A DNA stretch of 64,000 bases from CAYNKA01 sp964397655 (GCA_964397655.1 CAYNKA010000016.1:1-64000); one strand, 5' to 3'. Counted from the first letter of the stretch, positions 25,409-34,208 are shown. Translations and numbers: made by a program. Notes: generated from the sequence alone by a model not told the origin.

Positions 25409-26142
25409 CCGGCGGGCCCGTGCTCGAGCTCAGAGGCCTCACGTGCAGATACCGGCAGGTTCCCGCGGTTTCCGACCTGTCCTTGAACGTGGGGGAGGGG
25501 GAGATCGTCACGCTCATAGGCAACAACGGGTCCGGCAAGAGCACGATCCTCAACGCGGTCTGCGGCGTTCTTCCCGATTACGCGTCGACGGAGGGGTCCG
25601 TCCTTTTTCGGGGCGAGGCGATCGAATGCCTCGATTCCCACGAAATCGTCGCGCGCGGCGTCTCGATGGTCCCGGAGGGACGGAGGATCTTTCCGATCCT
25701 TTCCGTGGAAGAGAACCTCCTCATGGGGGCGCACCGCCGCAAGACGGGCAAGGCCGAGAGGGAGAAGGGCCTGTCCGAGGTCTACGAGCTCTTCCCGGTG
25801 CTTAAGGAGCGCCGCCGGAATCCGGGCGGGGGGCTGTCCGGCGGGCAGCAGCAGATGCTGGCGATCGGCCGGGCGCTGATGGCGAAGCCGTCTCTGCTTC
25901 TGTTGGACGAGCCGTCGCTCGGCCTCGCTCCTCTTCTCGTCGGGGAGATTTTCGACATAATCCGGAGGATAAACCGGAGCGGCACGACGGTCCTTCTCGT
26001 CGAGCAGAACGCGAGGCTCGCTTTGAAGACGTCGTCCAGGGCCTATGTCCTCGAGAAAGGTCGGTCGGTCATGGAAGGGCCGAGCGAAGATTTGTTTCGG
26101 AATCGAAGGATCCGGGATATTTATCTCGGAGAATCGTCGTAA
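25405..26142 (+). CDS. livF: Branched-chain amino acid-type ABC transporter ATPase LivF (second system)
   Basis: 245 residues from the ATG at 25405, which overlaps the livG stop; a longer upstream frame in the same phase is ignored because it would run antiparallel to livG coding. Walker A GNNGSGKSTILNAV (about 40-53), EGRRIFPILSVEENL, signature LSGGQQQMLAIGRALM, Walker B LLLLDEPSLGLAP and VEQNARLALKTS. All ATPase motifs are intact. Followed after 24 nt by the binding protein gene. Confidence 0.93.
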   Translation: MTGGPVLELRGLTCRYRQVPAVSDLSLNVGEGEIVTLIGNNGSGKSTILNAVCGVLPDYASTEGSVLFRGEAIECLDSHEIVARGVSMVPEGRRIFPILSVEENLLMGAHRRKTGKAEREKGLSEVYELFPVLKERRRNPGGGLSGGQQQMLAIGRALMAKPSLLLLDEPSLGLAPLLVGEIFDIIRRINRSGTTVLLVEQNARLALKTSSRAYVLEKGRSVMEGPSEDLFRNRRIRDIYLGESS

Positions 26143-26166
26143 TCATAGAAAAAAGGAGAAACGAAG

Positions 26167-27294
26167 ATGAAGAAAGCAATCATGTCGATCGTCGCGGCGG
26201 CCCTGTTCATGACGGTTCTCTCCGGCGCCGACCTGTTCGCCGCCGGAAAGAGCGAGACGAAGGAAGCCGTCATCGGCGTCATCGGCCCCATGACCGGGCC
26301 AGGGGCCCAGTCCGGGAACACGCTCCGCGACGCTACGGCGCTCGCGCTGGAGGACCTGAACGCGAAGCTGAAGGGGACGGCCCTGAAGATGGTCGTGGTC
26401 GACGACGAGGCGAACCCAACGAAGTCCATCAGCGGCGTGACCCGCCTCGTGCACAAGGAGAACGCGCTGGCAGTCCTCGGCGCCGTGCAGTCTTCCTGCA
26501 CGCTCGCCAACATGGAGGTCACGAAGGAGGCCGGGGTTCCGCAGATCACCTCCATGTCCACCTCTCCGGCGATCACCCAGAAGGGAAACAAGTGGATCTT
26601 CCGCACCGCAGCGACCGACGCGGTGCAGGCGGAGAACATCGTGAAGATCGCCCTCAACAGGCTCGGAAAGAAGCGCCTCGCGGTCATGTACGTGTCCAAC
26701 GACTACGGCAAGGACGGCTACAAGGTCGTGCAGGAAGTCGCGACCAGACTCGGCTTTCCGCCGGTCGCCGCGGAAACCTTCAACCAGGGCGACCTGGACT
26801 ATTCGAGCCAGCTCATGAAGATCAAGGCCGCGGAACCGGACGCCCTCGTCATTTGGAGCCTCTACGAGGAGGCCGCCCTCATCGCCAAGCAGGCGGCCGC
26901 CGCCGGGATGAAGGTGCAGCTGCTGGGCTCCGGCGGACTCACGAACAACAAGTACGTCGAGCTCGGCGGTCCCGCGACCGAGGGTACGATCATGTGCCAG
27001 ACCTACCACCCCAGCTCCAAGGAGCCGAGGATCGCGGATTTCACGAAGCGGTTCAAGGCGAAGTACGGCCGCGATCCCGATCCGAACGCCGCCCAGACCT
27101 ACGACGCCGTGATGATCCTCGGAGCGGCGATCGAAAAGGCCGGCCTCGACCGGGCCAAGGTGCGGGACGCCCTGGCGGCGACGAAGAATTTCCCCGGAAT
27201 GACGGGAACGATCACCTTCGACTCGACCGGCGACTCGCCGCGCGACATGATGGTGATCCGGATCAAGGACGGCAATTACACCCTTTTCGAGTAG
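26167..27294 (+). CDS. ABC transporter substrate-binding protein, LivJ-like (second system)
   Basis: 375 residues: signal peptide (hydrophobic to about residue 22, ending LFAA) then the spirochaete-style AGKSETKE start of the mature protein. The fold is Peripla_BP_6: VIGVIGPMTGPGAQSGNTLR, YVSNDYGKDGYKVVQEV, FNQGDLDYSSQLMKIKAAEP and GSGGLTNNKYVELGG. No lipobox cysteine, so it is soluble in the periplasm, in contrast to the first system's lipoprotein. AAAAAAGGAGAAACGAAG precedes the ATG. It should bind an amino or other organic acid. Confidence 0.92.
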   Translation: MKKAIMSIVAAALFMTVLSGADLFAAGKSETKEAVIGVIGPMTGPGAQSGNTLRDATALALEDLNAKLKGTALKMVVVDDEANPTKSISGVTRLVHKENALAVLGAVQSSCTLANMEVTKEAGVPQITSMSTSPAITQKGNKWIFRTAATDAVQAENIVKIALNRLGKKRLAVMYVSNDYGKDGYKVVQEVATRLGFPPVAAETFNQGDLDYSSQLMKIKAAEPDALVIWSLYEEAALIAKQAAAAGMKVQLLGSGGLTNNKYVELGGPATEGTIMCQTYHPSSKEPRIADFTKRFKAKYGRDPDPNAAQTYDAVMILGAAIEKAGLDRAKVRDALAATKNFPGMTGTITFDSTGDSPRDMMVIRIKDGNYTLFE

Positions 27295-27301
27295 GTGAAT
27301 C

Positions 27302-28225
27302 GTGGTTTTCGGAAAACTCGCCCGGCCCGTATTGGATCTTCACGTCCATGTCGGGCCGGAGTTCGTCAAACGAAGGTACACGGTAGACTCCCTCGCCGCG
27401 GAGGGTAGGAGTTCCCGCATCGGCTTCGTCGCGAAGAACCATTTCCGGCCGACCACGGCGGACGTGGTCCGGCTCGCCGGCGATGCGGACGTGCCGGTCG
27501 TCGGCTCGGTCGTGCTCAATCTCGCGGTGGGGGGGATCAACGCCCAGGCCGTCCGCGGGGCCCTTTCCGGTTGCAAGACCGACGCGGCGGAGGCCGAACT
27601 CGATCCCGTGCGTTTCGTCGTGTGGATGCCGACGATCCACGCCGAGGCCCACCTCGCGCACAACAAACGCTTCGACATCCTCGCGGAGTGGGGCGGCGTT
27701 CCCCGTTTCCAGACCCGCTTCCCCGAAGGCTCCGGGCTCACGGTATTCGCGGAAGACGGGAGGGGATTGAACCGCCGGACCCTGGAAGTCCTCGACCTCG
27801 TCGCGGCGGAGGACCTCGTCCTCGCGACCGGGCACCTGTCCGCCGCCGAGACGGAGGCCCTGGTTCCCGCCGCGGTCGAACGAGGGGTTCGCCGAATCGT
27901 CCTGACGCACCCGCTCTATCAGGCGACGGCCCTTTCCGCCGCCGCTCAGCGCGACCTCTGCCGGTACGAGGGCGTCTTCACCGAACTCTCGTACGTCAAC
28001 CTCGAGATCGACAACCTGCCGATCGATGCCTACCTCGAGGTCGTGAGGACCGTCGGCCCCGACAAGGTGGTGCTCTCCTCGGACCTCGGTCAGGTGAACA
28101 GGAAGACTCTCACCGAGGGCTGGTTGGATTACCGGAGCCTGCTCTCGTCGCGGGGAGTCTCCGACGCGGAATTCGAGACCATGGCATCGGTGAATCCTCA
28201 TCGTCTCGTCTTCGGGGAGCCTTGA
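27302..28225 (+). CDS. Amidohydrolase-fold metal-dependent hydrolase (DUF6282-like)
   Basis: 307 residues with the metal-binding opening LDLHVHVGPEF (about residues 11-21), VAKNHF (about 47), MPTIHAEAH (about 110), TGHLSAAE (about 180), LTHPLYQ (about 203) and SSDLGQ (about 260): a His/Asp ligand set of a PHP/amidohydrolase barrel. No signal peptide, so cytoplasmic. It lies between the binding protein and the LivH gene, 7 nt after the former, inside the transport operon, so it probably acts on the imported compound. The reaction (amide, lactone or phosphate hydrolysis) is unknown. Confidence 0.75.
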   Translation: MVFGKLARPVLDLHVHVGPEFVKRRYTVDSLAAEGRSSRIGFVAKNHFRPTTADVVRLAGDADVPVVGSVVLNLAVGGINAQAVRGALSGCKTDAAEAELDPVRFVVWMPTIHAEAHLAHNKRFDILAEWGGVPRFQTRFPEGSGLTVFAEDGRGLNRRTLEVLDLVAAEDLVLATGHLSAAETEALVPAAVERGVRRIVLTHPLYQATALSAAAQRDLCRYEGVFTELSYVNLEIDNLPIDAYLEVVRTVGPDKVVLSSDLGQVNRKTLTEGWLDYRSLLSSRGVSDAEFETMASVNPHRLVFGEP

Positions 28226-28227
28226 AC

Positions 28228-29088
28228 ATGCAGTTCCTCGAGCAGATAGTCGGGGGCCTGGGAATCGGCAGCGTCTACGCCCTCCTGGGTCTCGGCTTCA
28301 CCATGATCTTCGCGGGCACCCGACGCATCAACTTCGCCCACGGGGACGTGATGACGCTCGGAGGCTTCATAGGCCTCGTGAGCCTCCGGCTGCTTCCGGA
28401 GGCTCCGCTCCTCGCCTATATCGCGGCTCCGCTCGTCGTCGGGCTCCTCTCCGCAGCGATCGAACGACTTCTGCTCCGCCCGCTCCAACAAGCCGAGCCC
28501 CTCAAATTCGTCATCTCGACCATCGGCCTGTCGATCGTCCTCAAGATCGTCATGAAGCTGGTCTGGGGACCCGAGCCCCTCGGCTATCCGCCGGTATCGG
28601 GCTCCTTGAAGGTGTCGATTCACGTCCTCATTCTCGGAACCGCCGTGTTCCTCATGGCGGCACTTCAGCTCTTCATGCTCCGCACGAGGACGGGACGTTC
28701 GCTCCGGGCCCTCGCGCAGGACAGGTACGCGGCTCGGCTCATGGGCGTCGACGTGTCGTTCGCGGTCTCGGTCACGTATTTCCTGTCCGGCGTCCTCGCG
28801 GGAATCGCCGGAATGATGGTGGGCAGGTTGTTCTTCATCGGAGGCAGCATGGGCACCATCTTGGGCCTGAAATCGTTCGTGGCCGCCGTGATCGGCGGGC
28901 TCGGCAGCATACCGGGGACCATCGCCGGAGGGCTTTTCCTCGGCGTCGTGGAGAATCTGTCCTCGGGATTCATCTCCTCGGCCTACAAGAACGGCATCTC
29001 TCTCCTCTTCCTCGTCCTCGTGCTGCTCCTCAAACCGGAGGGCCTCCTTTCCGGTTTTTCCCCGAAACGCAGGAGGAAGGAAGTATGA
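28228..29088 (+). CDS. livH: Branched-chain amino acid-type ABC transporter permease LivH (second system)
   Basis: 286-residue membrane protein. GGLGIGSVYALLGLGFTMIF and GTRRINFAHGDVMTLGGF (about 9-45) are LivH hallmarks; the ATPase-contact loop is AVIGGLGSIPGTIAGGLFLG (about 225-245). I use ATG 28228, preceded by GGGGAG. The upstream same-frame extension overlaps the hydrolase gene and is rejected. The stop overlaps the livM start by 4 nt. Confidence 0.93.
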   Translation: MQFLEQIVGGLGIGSVYALLGLGFTMIFAGTRRINFAHGDVMTLGGFIGLVSLRLLPEAPLLAYIAAPLVVGLLSAAIERLLLRPLQQAEPLKFVISTIGLSIVLKIVMKLVWGPEPLGYPPVSGSLKVSIHVLILGTAVFLMAALQLFMLRTRTGRSLRALAQDRYAARLMGVDVSFAVSVTYFLSGVLAGIAGMMVGRLFFIGGSMGTILGLKSFVAAVIGGLGSIPGTIAGGLFLGVVENLSSGFISSAYKNGISLLFLVLVLLLKPEGLLSGFSPKRRRKEV

Positions 29089-30014
29089 GGGGAAGATTGC
29101 TCCGCGCGGCGGCGGTCGTCCTGCCGGTCCTGATCGTGCCTCTGGCGGCGGGAAACGTCTATTATCTCCGGCTCGTCAACCTCGGAATGATCTACGGAGT
29201 CTTCGCCCTGGGCCTCAACTTCCTGACGGGTTATGCCGGCATCACCTCCTTCGGCCACGCCGGATTCTTCGCCGTGGGGGCCTACGCATCGGCCATCCTC
29301 TCGACCAAACTGGGTTTTCCGGTCCTCGCCGCGGCGGCATGCGCCGGCCTCCTCACGGCATTCGTTGCCTACGCCGTCAGCGTGCCCGTATTGCGGATAT
29401 CCGGGATCTATCTCGCGATGGTGACCCTGGGGTTCGCGGAGTTCGTCCGGCTTCTGGCGATCAACCTCGAACGGCTCACGGGCGGGCCTCTCGGGATCTC
29501 CCGCATCCCGCCCCTCGCCGTCTTCGGGATCCCCCTGACGACGGAGCGCGGGCGTTTCTACTTCCTCTACGCGGCGACGGCACTCCTCGTCCTGCTGTTC
29601 TTCAGGATCACCCGCTCCCGCTTCGGCCGTTCCCTGCCCGCGCTCCGAGATTCCGAGGAGGCGGCCGCCTCGATCGGGATACCCTGCGCCTCGAACAAAA
29701 TGGCGGCCTTCTTCGTGAGCGGCCTCTACTCGGGCCTCGCCGGAGCGCTCTACGCCCACTTCGACCGCTTCATCTCGCCGGACACCTTTCAGTTCGATCT
29801 TTCGGTATTGGTGCTCTGCATGGTCGTCGTGGGGGGCATGGGAAGCGTCTTCGGCAGCCTGGCCGGCGCCGGGATCCTCGTCGTCCTTCTCGAGGTGTTC
29901 CAGCCCCTCGACGACTATCGCCTCATAGCGTACGGCGCGCTGCTCATGATCATGATCACCCGGTTTCCGCGGGGGCTCGCAGGGGGCCTCGGCTCTCTCC
30001 TGAAACGTCCGTGA
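29085..30014 (+). CDS. livM: Branched-chain amino acid-type ABC transporter permease LivM (second system)
   Basis: 309 residues, about eight to nine membrane segments. ALGLNFLTGYAGITSFGHAG (about 44-63) is the LivM signature; GGPLGISRIPPLAVFGIPL and VVVGGMGSVFGSLAGAGIL follow. It ends in a basic tail without the ATPase domain found fused to the other system's LivM. Its start is coupled to livH through a GTATGAGG overlap. Last gene of the operon. Confidence 0.93.
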   Translation: MRGRLLRAAAVVLPVLIVPLAAGNVYYLRLVNLGMIYGVFALGLNFLTGYAGITSFGHAGFFAVGAYASAILSTKLGFPVLAAAACAGLLTAFVAYAVSVPVLRISGIYLAMVTLGFAEFVRLLAINLERLTGGPLGISRIPPLAVFGIPLTTERGRFYFLYAATALLVLLFFRITRSRFGRSLPALRDSEEAAASIGIPCASNKMAAFFVSGLYSGLAGALYAHFDRFISPDTFQFDLSVLVLCMVVVGGMGSVFGSLAGAGILVVLLEVFQPLDDYRLIAYGALLMIMITRFPRGLAGGLGSLLKRP

Positions 30015-30040
30015 CGCCGGGATCGAATGAATGATAGAAT
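30011..30040 (+). promoter_or_regulatory. Promoter of the uncharacterised gene at 30048 (leaderless type)
   Basis: GTGACG, 18-nt spacer, TAGAAT; the -10 ends 7 nt before the ATG at 30048. No Shine-Dalgarno sequence, so a leaderless message is likely. Confidence 0.45.
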
Positions 30041-30047
30041 TGCGGTC

Positions 30048-30950
30048 ATGACGAGGGCTTCGAACGAGGAAAGGAAAAAACTCCGGCGGGCCGCCCTGAT
30101 CCTCCGCATACAGTCTCTGCTTTTCGACGATCCCGTCTACGGTTTCCGGCACGCCGCCTCCATGGAATTCGAGAAGCTGCTTTCGATCGACGCGAGGCCT
30201 GAGGCTTCGCTGCTCAGGCGGCTGCTCTCGATGATCCGGGCCTACGAACTCATGGTGGGAAAGCCCCTGACCGAGAAGGACGAGGCCCTGCGCGCTCAGC
30301 TCGCGGACCTCTCCCGGCATCTCGGCGGGCTCCTCGAAGCCCTGCCGCCGGAGATCAGGAAGCCGGGCGCTCCGAAGGACGTCGTCCCGAAGCCGGCCGC
30401 CCTCATCAAGGAGAATCTCGGGAGTTCCTTCGTGAGGCGCGGCCGCGGCCTGCCGCTTTTCGGCTTCTACCGCCCGGAATCCGCGCCTCAGGGGGAGGGC
30501 ATCCTGCTCTGCTTCGAGCCTCCCGAGAAGGACGGAGCCGGAAGGCTCGACGCCGCATGGAAGGACGGGGCTACCGAGATCGAATACCGGGACGCGGGAG
30601 TTGCCCTCACCTCTTCCGCGGCATGGCTTCACTGCCTGACGACTCCGGCCTCCGGGAGACCCGAGCCGTCGCATCTCGACTCGTTCCGAGCGCGGGCGAA
30701 CGAGCCGGAACGATTCTCGTACTTCAATTGCACGGTGAGTCTCGCGAGGAAAAAGGTCCGACATCGTTTCCGGAGCCGAATCCTGACCCCGCATTTGTCG
30801 AAATACGTGTATTTCTTCCCCGATGACGCGAACATGGCGGCGAAATTCGTGAGTTTCCTGAGAGACATATTCTCGGGCCGATTCGGCATACCGATGAAGG
30901 ACGCGAAGTCGCTCGCCTCTTCCTTCATGAGAAGGCTGCTGGATTCCTAG
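30048..30950 (+). CDS. Uncharacterised cytoplasmic protein (300 aa)
   Basis: No family recognised. The N-terminal half (to about residue 110) is helical and charged (ASNEERKKLRRAALILRIQS; EASLLRRLLSMIRAYELMVG). The middle has Pro-rich linkers and a beta-like part (GRGLPLFGFYRPES, EGILLCFEPPEKDG), and the C-terminus is basic with KKVRHRFRSRIL and KYVYFFPDD. No signal peptide or membrane segment. I start at ATG 30048, because the -10 box lies over the upstream ATG at 30027. It is followed by a hairpin belonging to the convergent gene. Confidence 0.65.
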   Translation: MTRASNEERKKLRRAALILRIQSLLFDDPVYGFRHAASMEFEKLLSIDARPEASLLRRLLSMIRAYELMVGKPLTEKDEALRAQLADLSRHLGGLLEALPPEIRKPGAPKDVVPKPAALIKENLGSSFVRRGRGLPLFGFYRPESAPQGEGILLCFEPPEKDGAGRLDAAWKDGATEIEYRDAGVALTSSAAWLHCLTTPASGRPEPSHLDSFRARANEPERFSYFNCTVSLARKKVRHRFRSRILTPHLSKYVYFFPDDANMAAKFVSFLRDIFSGRFGIPMKDAKSLASSFMRRLLDS

Positions 30951-30954
30951 GGCG

Positions 30955-30987
30955 AAAAAAAGCCGCCCGAGCGTTCGCTCGGGCGGC
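30955..30987 (-). terminator. Rho-independent terminator of the secreted-protein gene
   Basis: Perfect 12-bp stem GCCGCCCGAGCG / CGCTCGGGCGGC closed by a TTCG-type loop, followed on the minus strand by seven Ts. Lies 20 nt after the stop of the minus-strand gene at 31008. Confidence 0.88.
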
Positions 30988-31007
30988 CCAGTCGCGGCTG
31001 GTCGCGC

Positions 31008-31646
31008 TCACATGCCGAAGGAAACCTTCATGCCGTTCGTTCTGAGGGCTATCCAGGAGCCCTTCATGGGGATGTCCTTCTTGTCGACGGTGAAGGAGAA
31101 GTAGTTCGTCGGATCCAGGGGATTGAAGATCTTGACCGTGCCGGAGTCGCCGTCGACCTGGATGTGGATCGGAAGCGCCTGGGAAAGGGATTCGGGGGTG
31201 ATGAGGCTCCTGAATTCGTTCAGGTCGACGCTGTGCAGGAGGGTCATGTCGTAATGGGCGGTGCTTCTGTAAACCTGGGCGCTGAATCCCTTCGGAATGG
31301 ACGCGCTCACGGGCTTTTCGTCGTAATTGAGCCACAGGAGGTAGGAGCGGCCGGATCCCCAGGAGGCTTTCGGGTACGCGGAATCGGCGAAGATGTGAAT
31401 GCCGAAACCGCCGTGCCCGTCTTCGGCTCCGCCTTCGTACCGGGCGGTGAACTCGAAATCCATCATTCCTTTCTGCGGGAGCTTGATGTTCGCCTTCGCC
31501 AGTTTCGCGTTCGCGTCGCTCTGCATGAGCCTGAGGCCGCTGTAGCCCCAGCTGCCCGAAGCGAATTGGGGTTCGATCCGGGAAAGTTGCGCGAAGAGCG
31601 GTGCCGCGATCGCCAGCGCTGCGAGAAGAGAGAGTAGCTTTTTCAT
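31008..31646 (-). CDS. Secreted protein of unknown function (212 aa)
   Basis: Clear signal peptide MKKLLSLLAALAIAAPLFAQ with cleavage after FA at about residue 19. The mature part is rich in beta-strand-forming residues (FASGSWGYSGLRLMQSD; MMDFEFTARYEGG; HGGFGIHIFADS; SYLLWLNYDEKP) and resembles a jelly-roll or lectin-like fold, but I recognise no named family. No lipobox or C-terminal anchor, so periplasmic or exported. An AAGGGG ribosome site precedes the ATG; a promoter and 5'-leader hairpin lie upstream and a strong terminator downstream, so it is a single-gene transcript. Confidence 0.78.
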   Translation of the reverse strand: MKKLLSLLAALAIAAPLFAQLSRIEPQFASGSWGYSGLRLMQSDANAKLAKANIKLPQKGMMDFEFTARYEGGAEDGHGGFGIHIFADSAYPKASWGSGRSYLLWLNYDEKPVSASIPKGFSAQVYRSTAHYDMTLLHSVDLNEFRSLITPESLSQALPIHIQVDGDSGTVKIFNPLDPTNYFSFTVDKKDIPMKGSWIALRTNGMKVSFGM

Positions 31647-31672
31647 TTAGGTCACCCCTTGTTATTAAATTA

Positions 31673-31725
31673 ACGAATTCCTCTGTCCGAAAAATTCGTC
31701 CACTGACCCCTCTGCTTTTTTTATA
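31673..31725 (-). promoter_or_regulatory. Promoter (-10) and 5'-leader hairpin of the secreted-protein gene
   Basis: On the minus strand TATAAA (31725-31720) followed by a leader of about 65 nt that contains the inverted repeat ACGAATT / AATTCGT (31673-31699). The hairpin may stabilise the message or bind a regulator. Confidence 0.4.
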
Positions 31726-31810
31726 GAACAAGCATGACGCCGCATAAGTTACACGTTTTTTTCCGGGATGTCCGATATCGACCTTATTATAGCCGAGATA
31801 CGGGCCGGAT

Positions 31811-31840
31811 GCCACGAAAAATATTCGATATTTTTCCGGC
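31811..31840 (-). terminator. AT-rich hairpin terminator of rsgA
   Basis: Perfect 9-bp arms GAAAAATAT / ATATTTTTC with a TCG loop and GCC/GGC at the base, 6 nt after the rsgA stop. T-rich in both directions, so it may work both ways. Confidence 0.6.
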
Positions 31841-31846
31841 ATGTCG

Positions 31847-33166
31847 TCAAACCTCCGGAATGGCGGACATTCCCGCTTTCGCGACGAGGGAGAAGGGCGG
31901 GTTCGCCAAGGGCTTCACCGCGAGCGAGAGAAGGAGGGCTTCGTTGTCGTCGCCCGCGACACGGTTGGCGTGCAGGGTGCCGCAGGCCGTGCAGCGGTGG
32001 ATGACCACCCATTCGCGGCTCCTCACCCAGACCGAGATGGGTTCCATGGCGCCGCCGCAGAAGGCCGCCCGATCGCCGGGCAGGTGATCCACGTGCCTGC
32101 TCCAGAGGCAGCGTGGGCAGTGGTTGCGATGCTCGGTGCCCGGCGCGGCGAGAGGAACCGAGGAGCGGCAGCGTACGCAATCGAAGTATCCTCCGTCCCC
32201 GGCCGCCGGCGCCGCGCCGGACTCCCCGCCGAGGAGGCGCATCCAGCTTTCGTAGCGGGACCTGGAGATCCCGCCCTCTGCTACCGCCCGCTTCACTCCG
32301 CAGTCCTCTTCCGGGCCGTGCCTGCAGTCGGCTCGGCCGCAGCCGGCGGCGAAGGGCCGGAAATCCGGAAAAGCCTCGGCGAGGTCCGACGCCTCGAGGG
32401 GGCCCGGGTCGAATTCCCTGACGCCGGGAGAATCGACGATCCGGCTCCTCGCGTCGATCTCGTAGAGTCTCGAATCCGAGGTCGTGTGGCTGCCCTTTCC
32501 GGACTTCGCGCAGATTCCGCCGGTTTTCGCCGATGCGCCCTTTGCGAGCAGGTTCGCGAGGGTGCTTTTCCCCGTGCCGCTCTGCCCCACGAGGAGCGTG
32601 GTCCTTCCCTCGAACCGTTCCCGCAGGGCTTCAAGCCCTTCGCCGGTCGAGGCCGAGACGAAGAAGATTCCCGCGGTCAGGGTTCGGTAGGTTTCGAGCC
32701 GTTTTTCGCACTTCGCCCGTTCCTCCGTCCCCGCAAGATCGGTCTTGTTCACGACCAGGATGAGTTCCGTCCCTCCCCTCGCCGCGGCGACGAGGCATCT
32801 GTCGACGAAACGGGGATGAAGCGGAGGTTCGGATATGCTGACGACTGCCGCCGCCTGGTCCAGGTTCGACGCGATGATTCGCATCTTTCCCTTGTCGTGA
32901 GGATCGACGCGGCCGAACCAGGTCCGGCGTGGAAGGACGGATTGGACGCGTCCCGAAGAAGCGCCCGAAGGCGCGAAGAGGACCGCGTCGCCGACTGCGA
33001 CATCGGTCTCGGCGCTGTCCGCTGCGAGGTTGGTCTTGACGATGCAGTCGAAGCGCAATCCGTCCGACAGGACCTGACAGGTCCGCCTGCTGGTCCAGGA
33101 TACGATACCTTCCTTGAGGTTTTTCTTGAAAAGAGAATTCTCGCCCTTGGGCGACGTGCGATGCAT
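31847..33166 (-). CDS. rsgA: Ribosome small subunit-dependent GTPase RsgA fused to a C-terminal RNHCP domain
   Basis: 439 residues. OB fold first (WTSRRTCQVLSDGLRFDC), then a circularly permuted GTPase: G4 VVNKTDL (about 137), G1 GQSGTGKSTLANLL (about 193) and G3 IVDSPGVREF (about 239). The zinc site is CGRADCRHGPEEDCGV (about 275). RsgA matures the 30S subunit. Residues about 325-415 add CVRC, RNHCPRCLWSRHVD, PGDRAAFCGGAMEPI, VIHRCTACGTLHANRV and GDDN: the zinc-ribbon-like RNHCP domain, usually a separate small protein. GGGAG precedes the ATG. The fusion is in one uninterrupted frame. Confidence 0.92.
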   Translation of the reverse strand: MHRTSPKGENSLFKKNLKEGIVSWTSRRTCQVLSDGLRFDCIVKTNLAADSAETDVAVGDAVLFAPSGASSGRVQSVLPRRTWFGRVDPHDKGKMRIIASNLDQAAAVVSISEPPLHPRFVDRCLVAAARGGTELILVVNKTDLAGTEERAKCEKRLETYRTLTAGIFFVSASTGEGLEALRERFEGRTTLLVGQSGTGKSTLANLLAKGASAKTGGICAKSGKGSHTTSDSRLYEIDARSRIVDSPGVREFDPGPLEASDLAEAFPDFRPFAAGCGRADCRHGPEEDCGVKRAVAEGGISRSRYESWMRLLGGESGAAPAAGDGGYFDCVRCRSSVPLAAPGTEHRNHCPRCLWSRHVDHLPGDRAAFCGGAMEPISVWVRSREWVVIHRCTACGTLHANRVAGDDNEALLLSLAVKPLANPPFSLVAKAGMSAIPEV

Positions 33167-33518
33167 GGCTGATGATCTCCCGTACGAGTCTTGAGCCCAT
33201 TCCGCGCAGCCTCAGTAGGCGCACGGAACCGTGACCGAATGCGCATCCATCGGCGCTTTTTTCGGCCCTGTAGTCGATTGAAAAGGGGAACGGTTTTCCT
33301 CGGTCGGGAGATCGGTACAAGACGAGATTTTCGGAAAAGGAAAGGCCTACGTCCTAGTTCGCCGCCCCGCCGGGGATAACGACAAGTTCCGACCTTTTCG
33401 GTCTTCGCACGGACATCAACCTACCTCGCTTTCTATCTGAAGAAGTCCGGGGCCCAGGGCCTCGATTGCTGAATCTTACGACGGAATCCCTTTCGCTGTC
33501 AATTCACGTCGAACAGCT
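33167..33518 (+). other. 352-nt intergenic gap, no gene seen
   Basis: Lies upstream of rsgA and downstream of the phosphoesterase, both on the minus strand. No convincing promoter, RNA gene, repeat or terminator was found. Base composition is close to that of neighbouring genes with an AT-richer middle, so it may hold the rsgA promoter and decayed sequence. Confidence 0.4.
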
Positions 33519-34067
33519 TCACGTCGGCAGCTTCAAGCTCTTCACGGTTTTTCCTCCGAGCGTCTTGAGCTCGGCCGAACCCTCGGTGAGGACCGCGTAG
33601 CCGGCCTCGCTGCCGCCCTTGGGGATGCTCGGCGAGCCGGGATTGAGGAGGAGCAGGCCGCCGCGCTCTTCCAGCATCGGCACATGGGTATGGCCGGAGA
33701 CAAGGACCTCCGCGGAGCCTGCCGGGGGCAGCCGGTCCGGCCCGTAGAGATGACCGTGGACCGCCATGACGCGGAGGTTGCCGAGCAGGAGCATCGCGCT
33801 GTCTCCCATCATGGGGAACTCGAGGATCATCTGGTCCACCTCGCTGTCGCAGTTGCCGCGGACTGCGAGAATCTTGTTCCTGTGGGCGTTGAGGAGCGGT
33901 GCGAGTTCGCCGGGTGCATAGCCCGCCGGCAGGGCGTTTCTCGGACCGTGGTTGAGGTAGTCGCCGAGGAGGACGAGGATGTCGGCCCTCTCGTGCCGGA
34001 AGGCGGCTTCGGCCTTCCTGAAGGCGTCGACCGAGCCGTGGATGTCGGAGAGGATGAAGAGCTTCAT
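33519..34067 (-). CDS. YfcE-type metallophosphoesterase (phosphodiesterase)
   Basis: 182-residue calcineurin-like hydrolase. Metal ligands are in LSDIHGS (Asp8, His10), LLGDYLNHGP (about 36), VRGNCDSE (about 70), AVHGHLYG (about 105) and VSGHTHVPM (about 128). Size and motif spacing fit the YfcE/MJ0936 group, which hydrolyses phosphodiesters with Mn or similar metals; the physiological substrate is unknown. The ATG at 34067 is used since the longer same-frame extension is antisense-like GC noise. It diverges from the yeiH gene. Confidence 0.88.
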   Translation of the reverse strand: MKLFILSDIHGSVDAFRKAEAAFRHERADILVLLGDYLNHGPRNALPAGYAPGELAPLLNAHRNKILAVRGNCDSEVDQMILEFPMMGDSAMLLLGNLRVMAVHGHLYGPDRLPPAGSAEVLVSGHTHVPMLEERGGLLLLNPGSPSIPKGGSEAGYAVLTEGSAELKTLGGKTVKSLKLPT

Positions 34068-34208
34068 AGGCCCAGGATATCGCCGGAAGGGGAGGCGGGG
34101 CAAGCGGCCGATCGATGCGTCCGAAACCGCGGGGGCGACGAAATTGCGAGGTTTCCCATTTTTCGCCGCATGTGTTAGATTTCCGGTATTGCATGGTGGA
34201 GGATCGAC

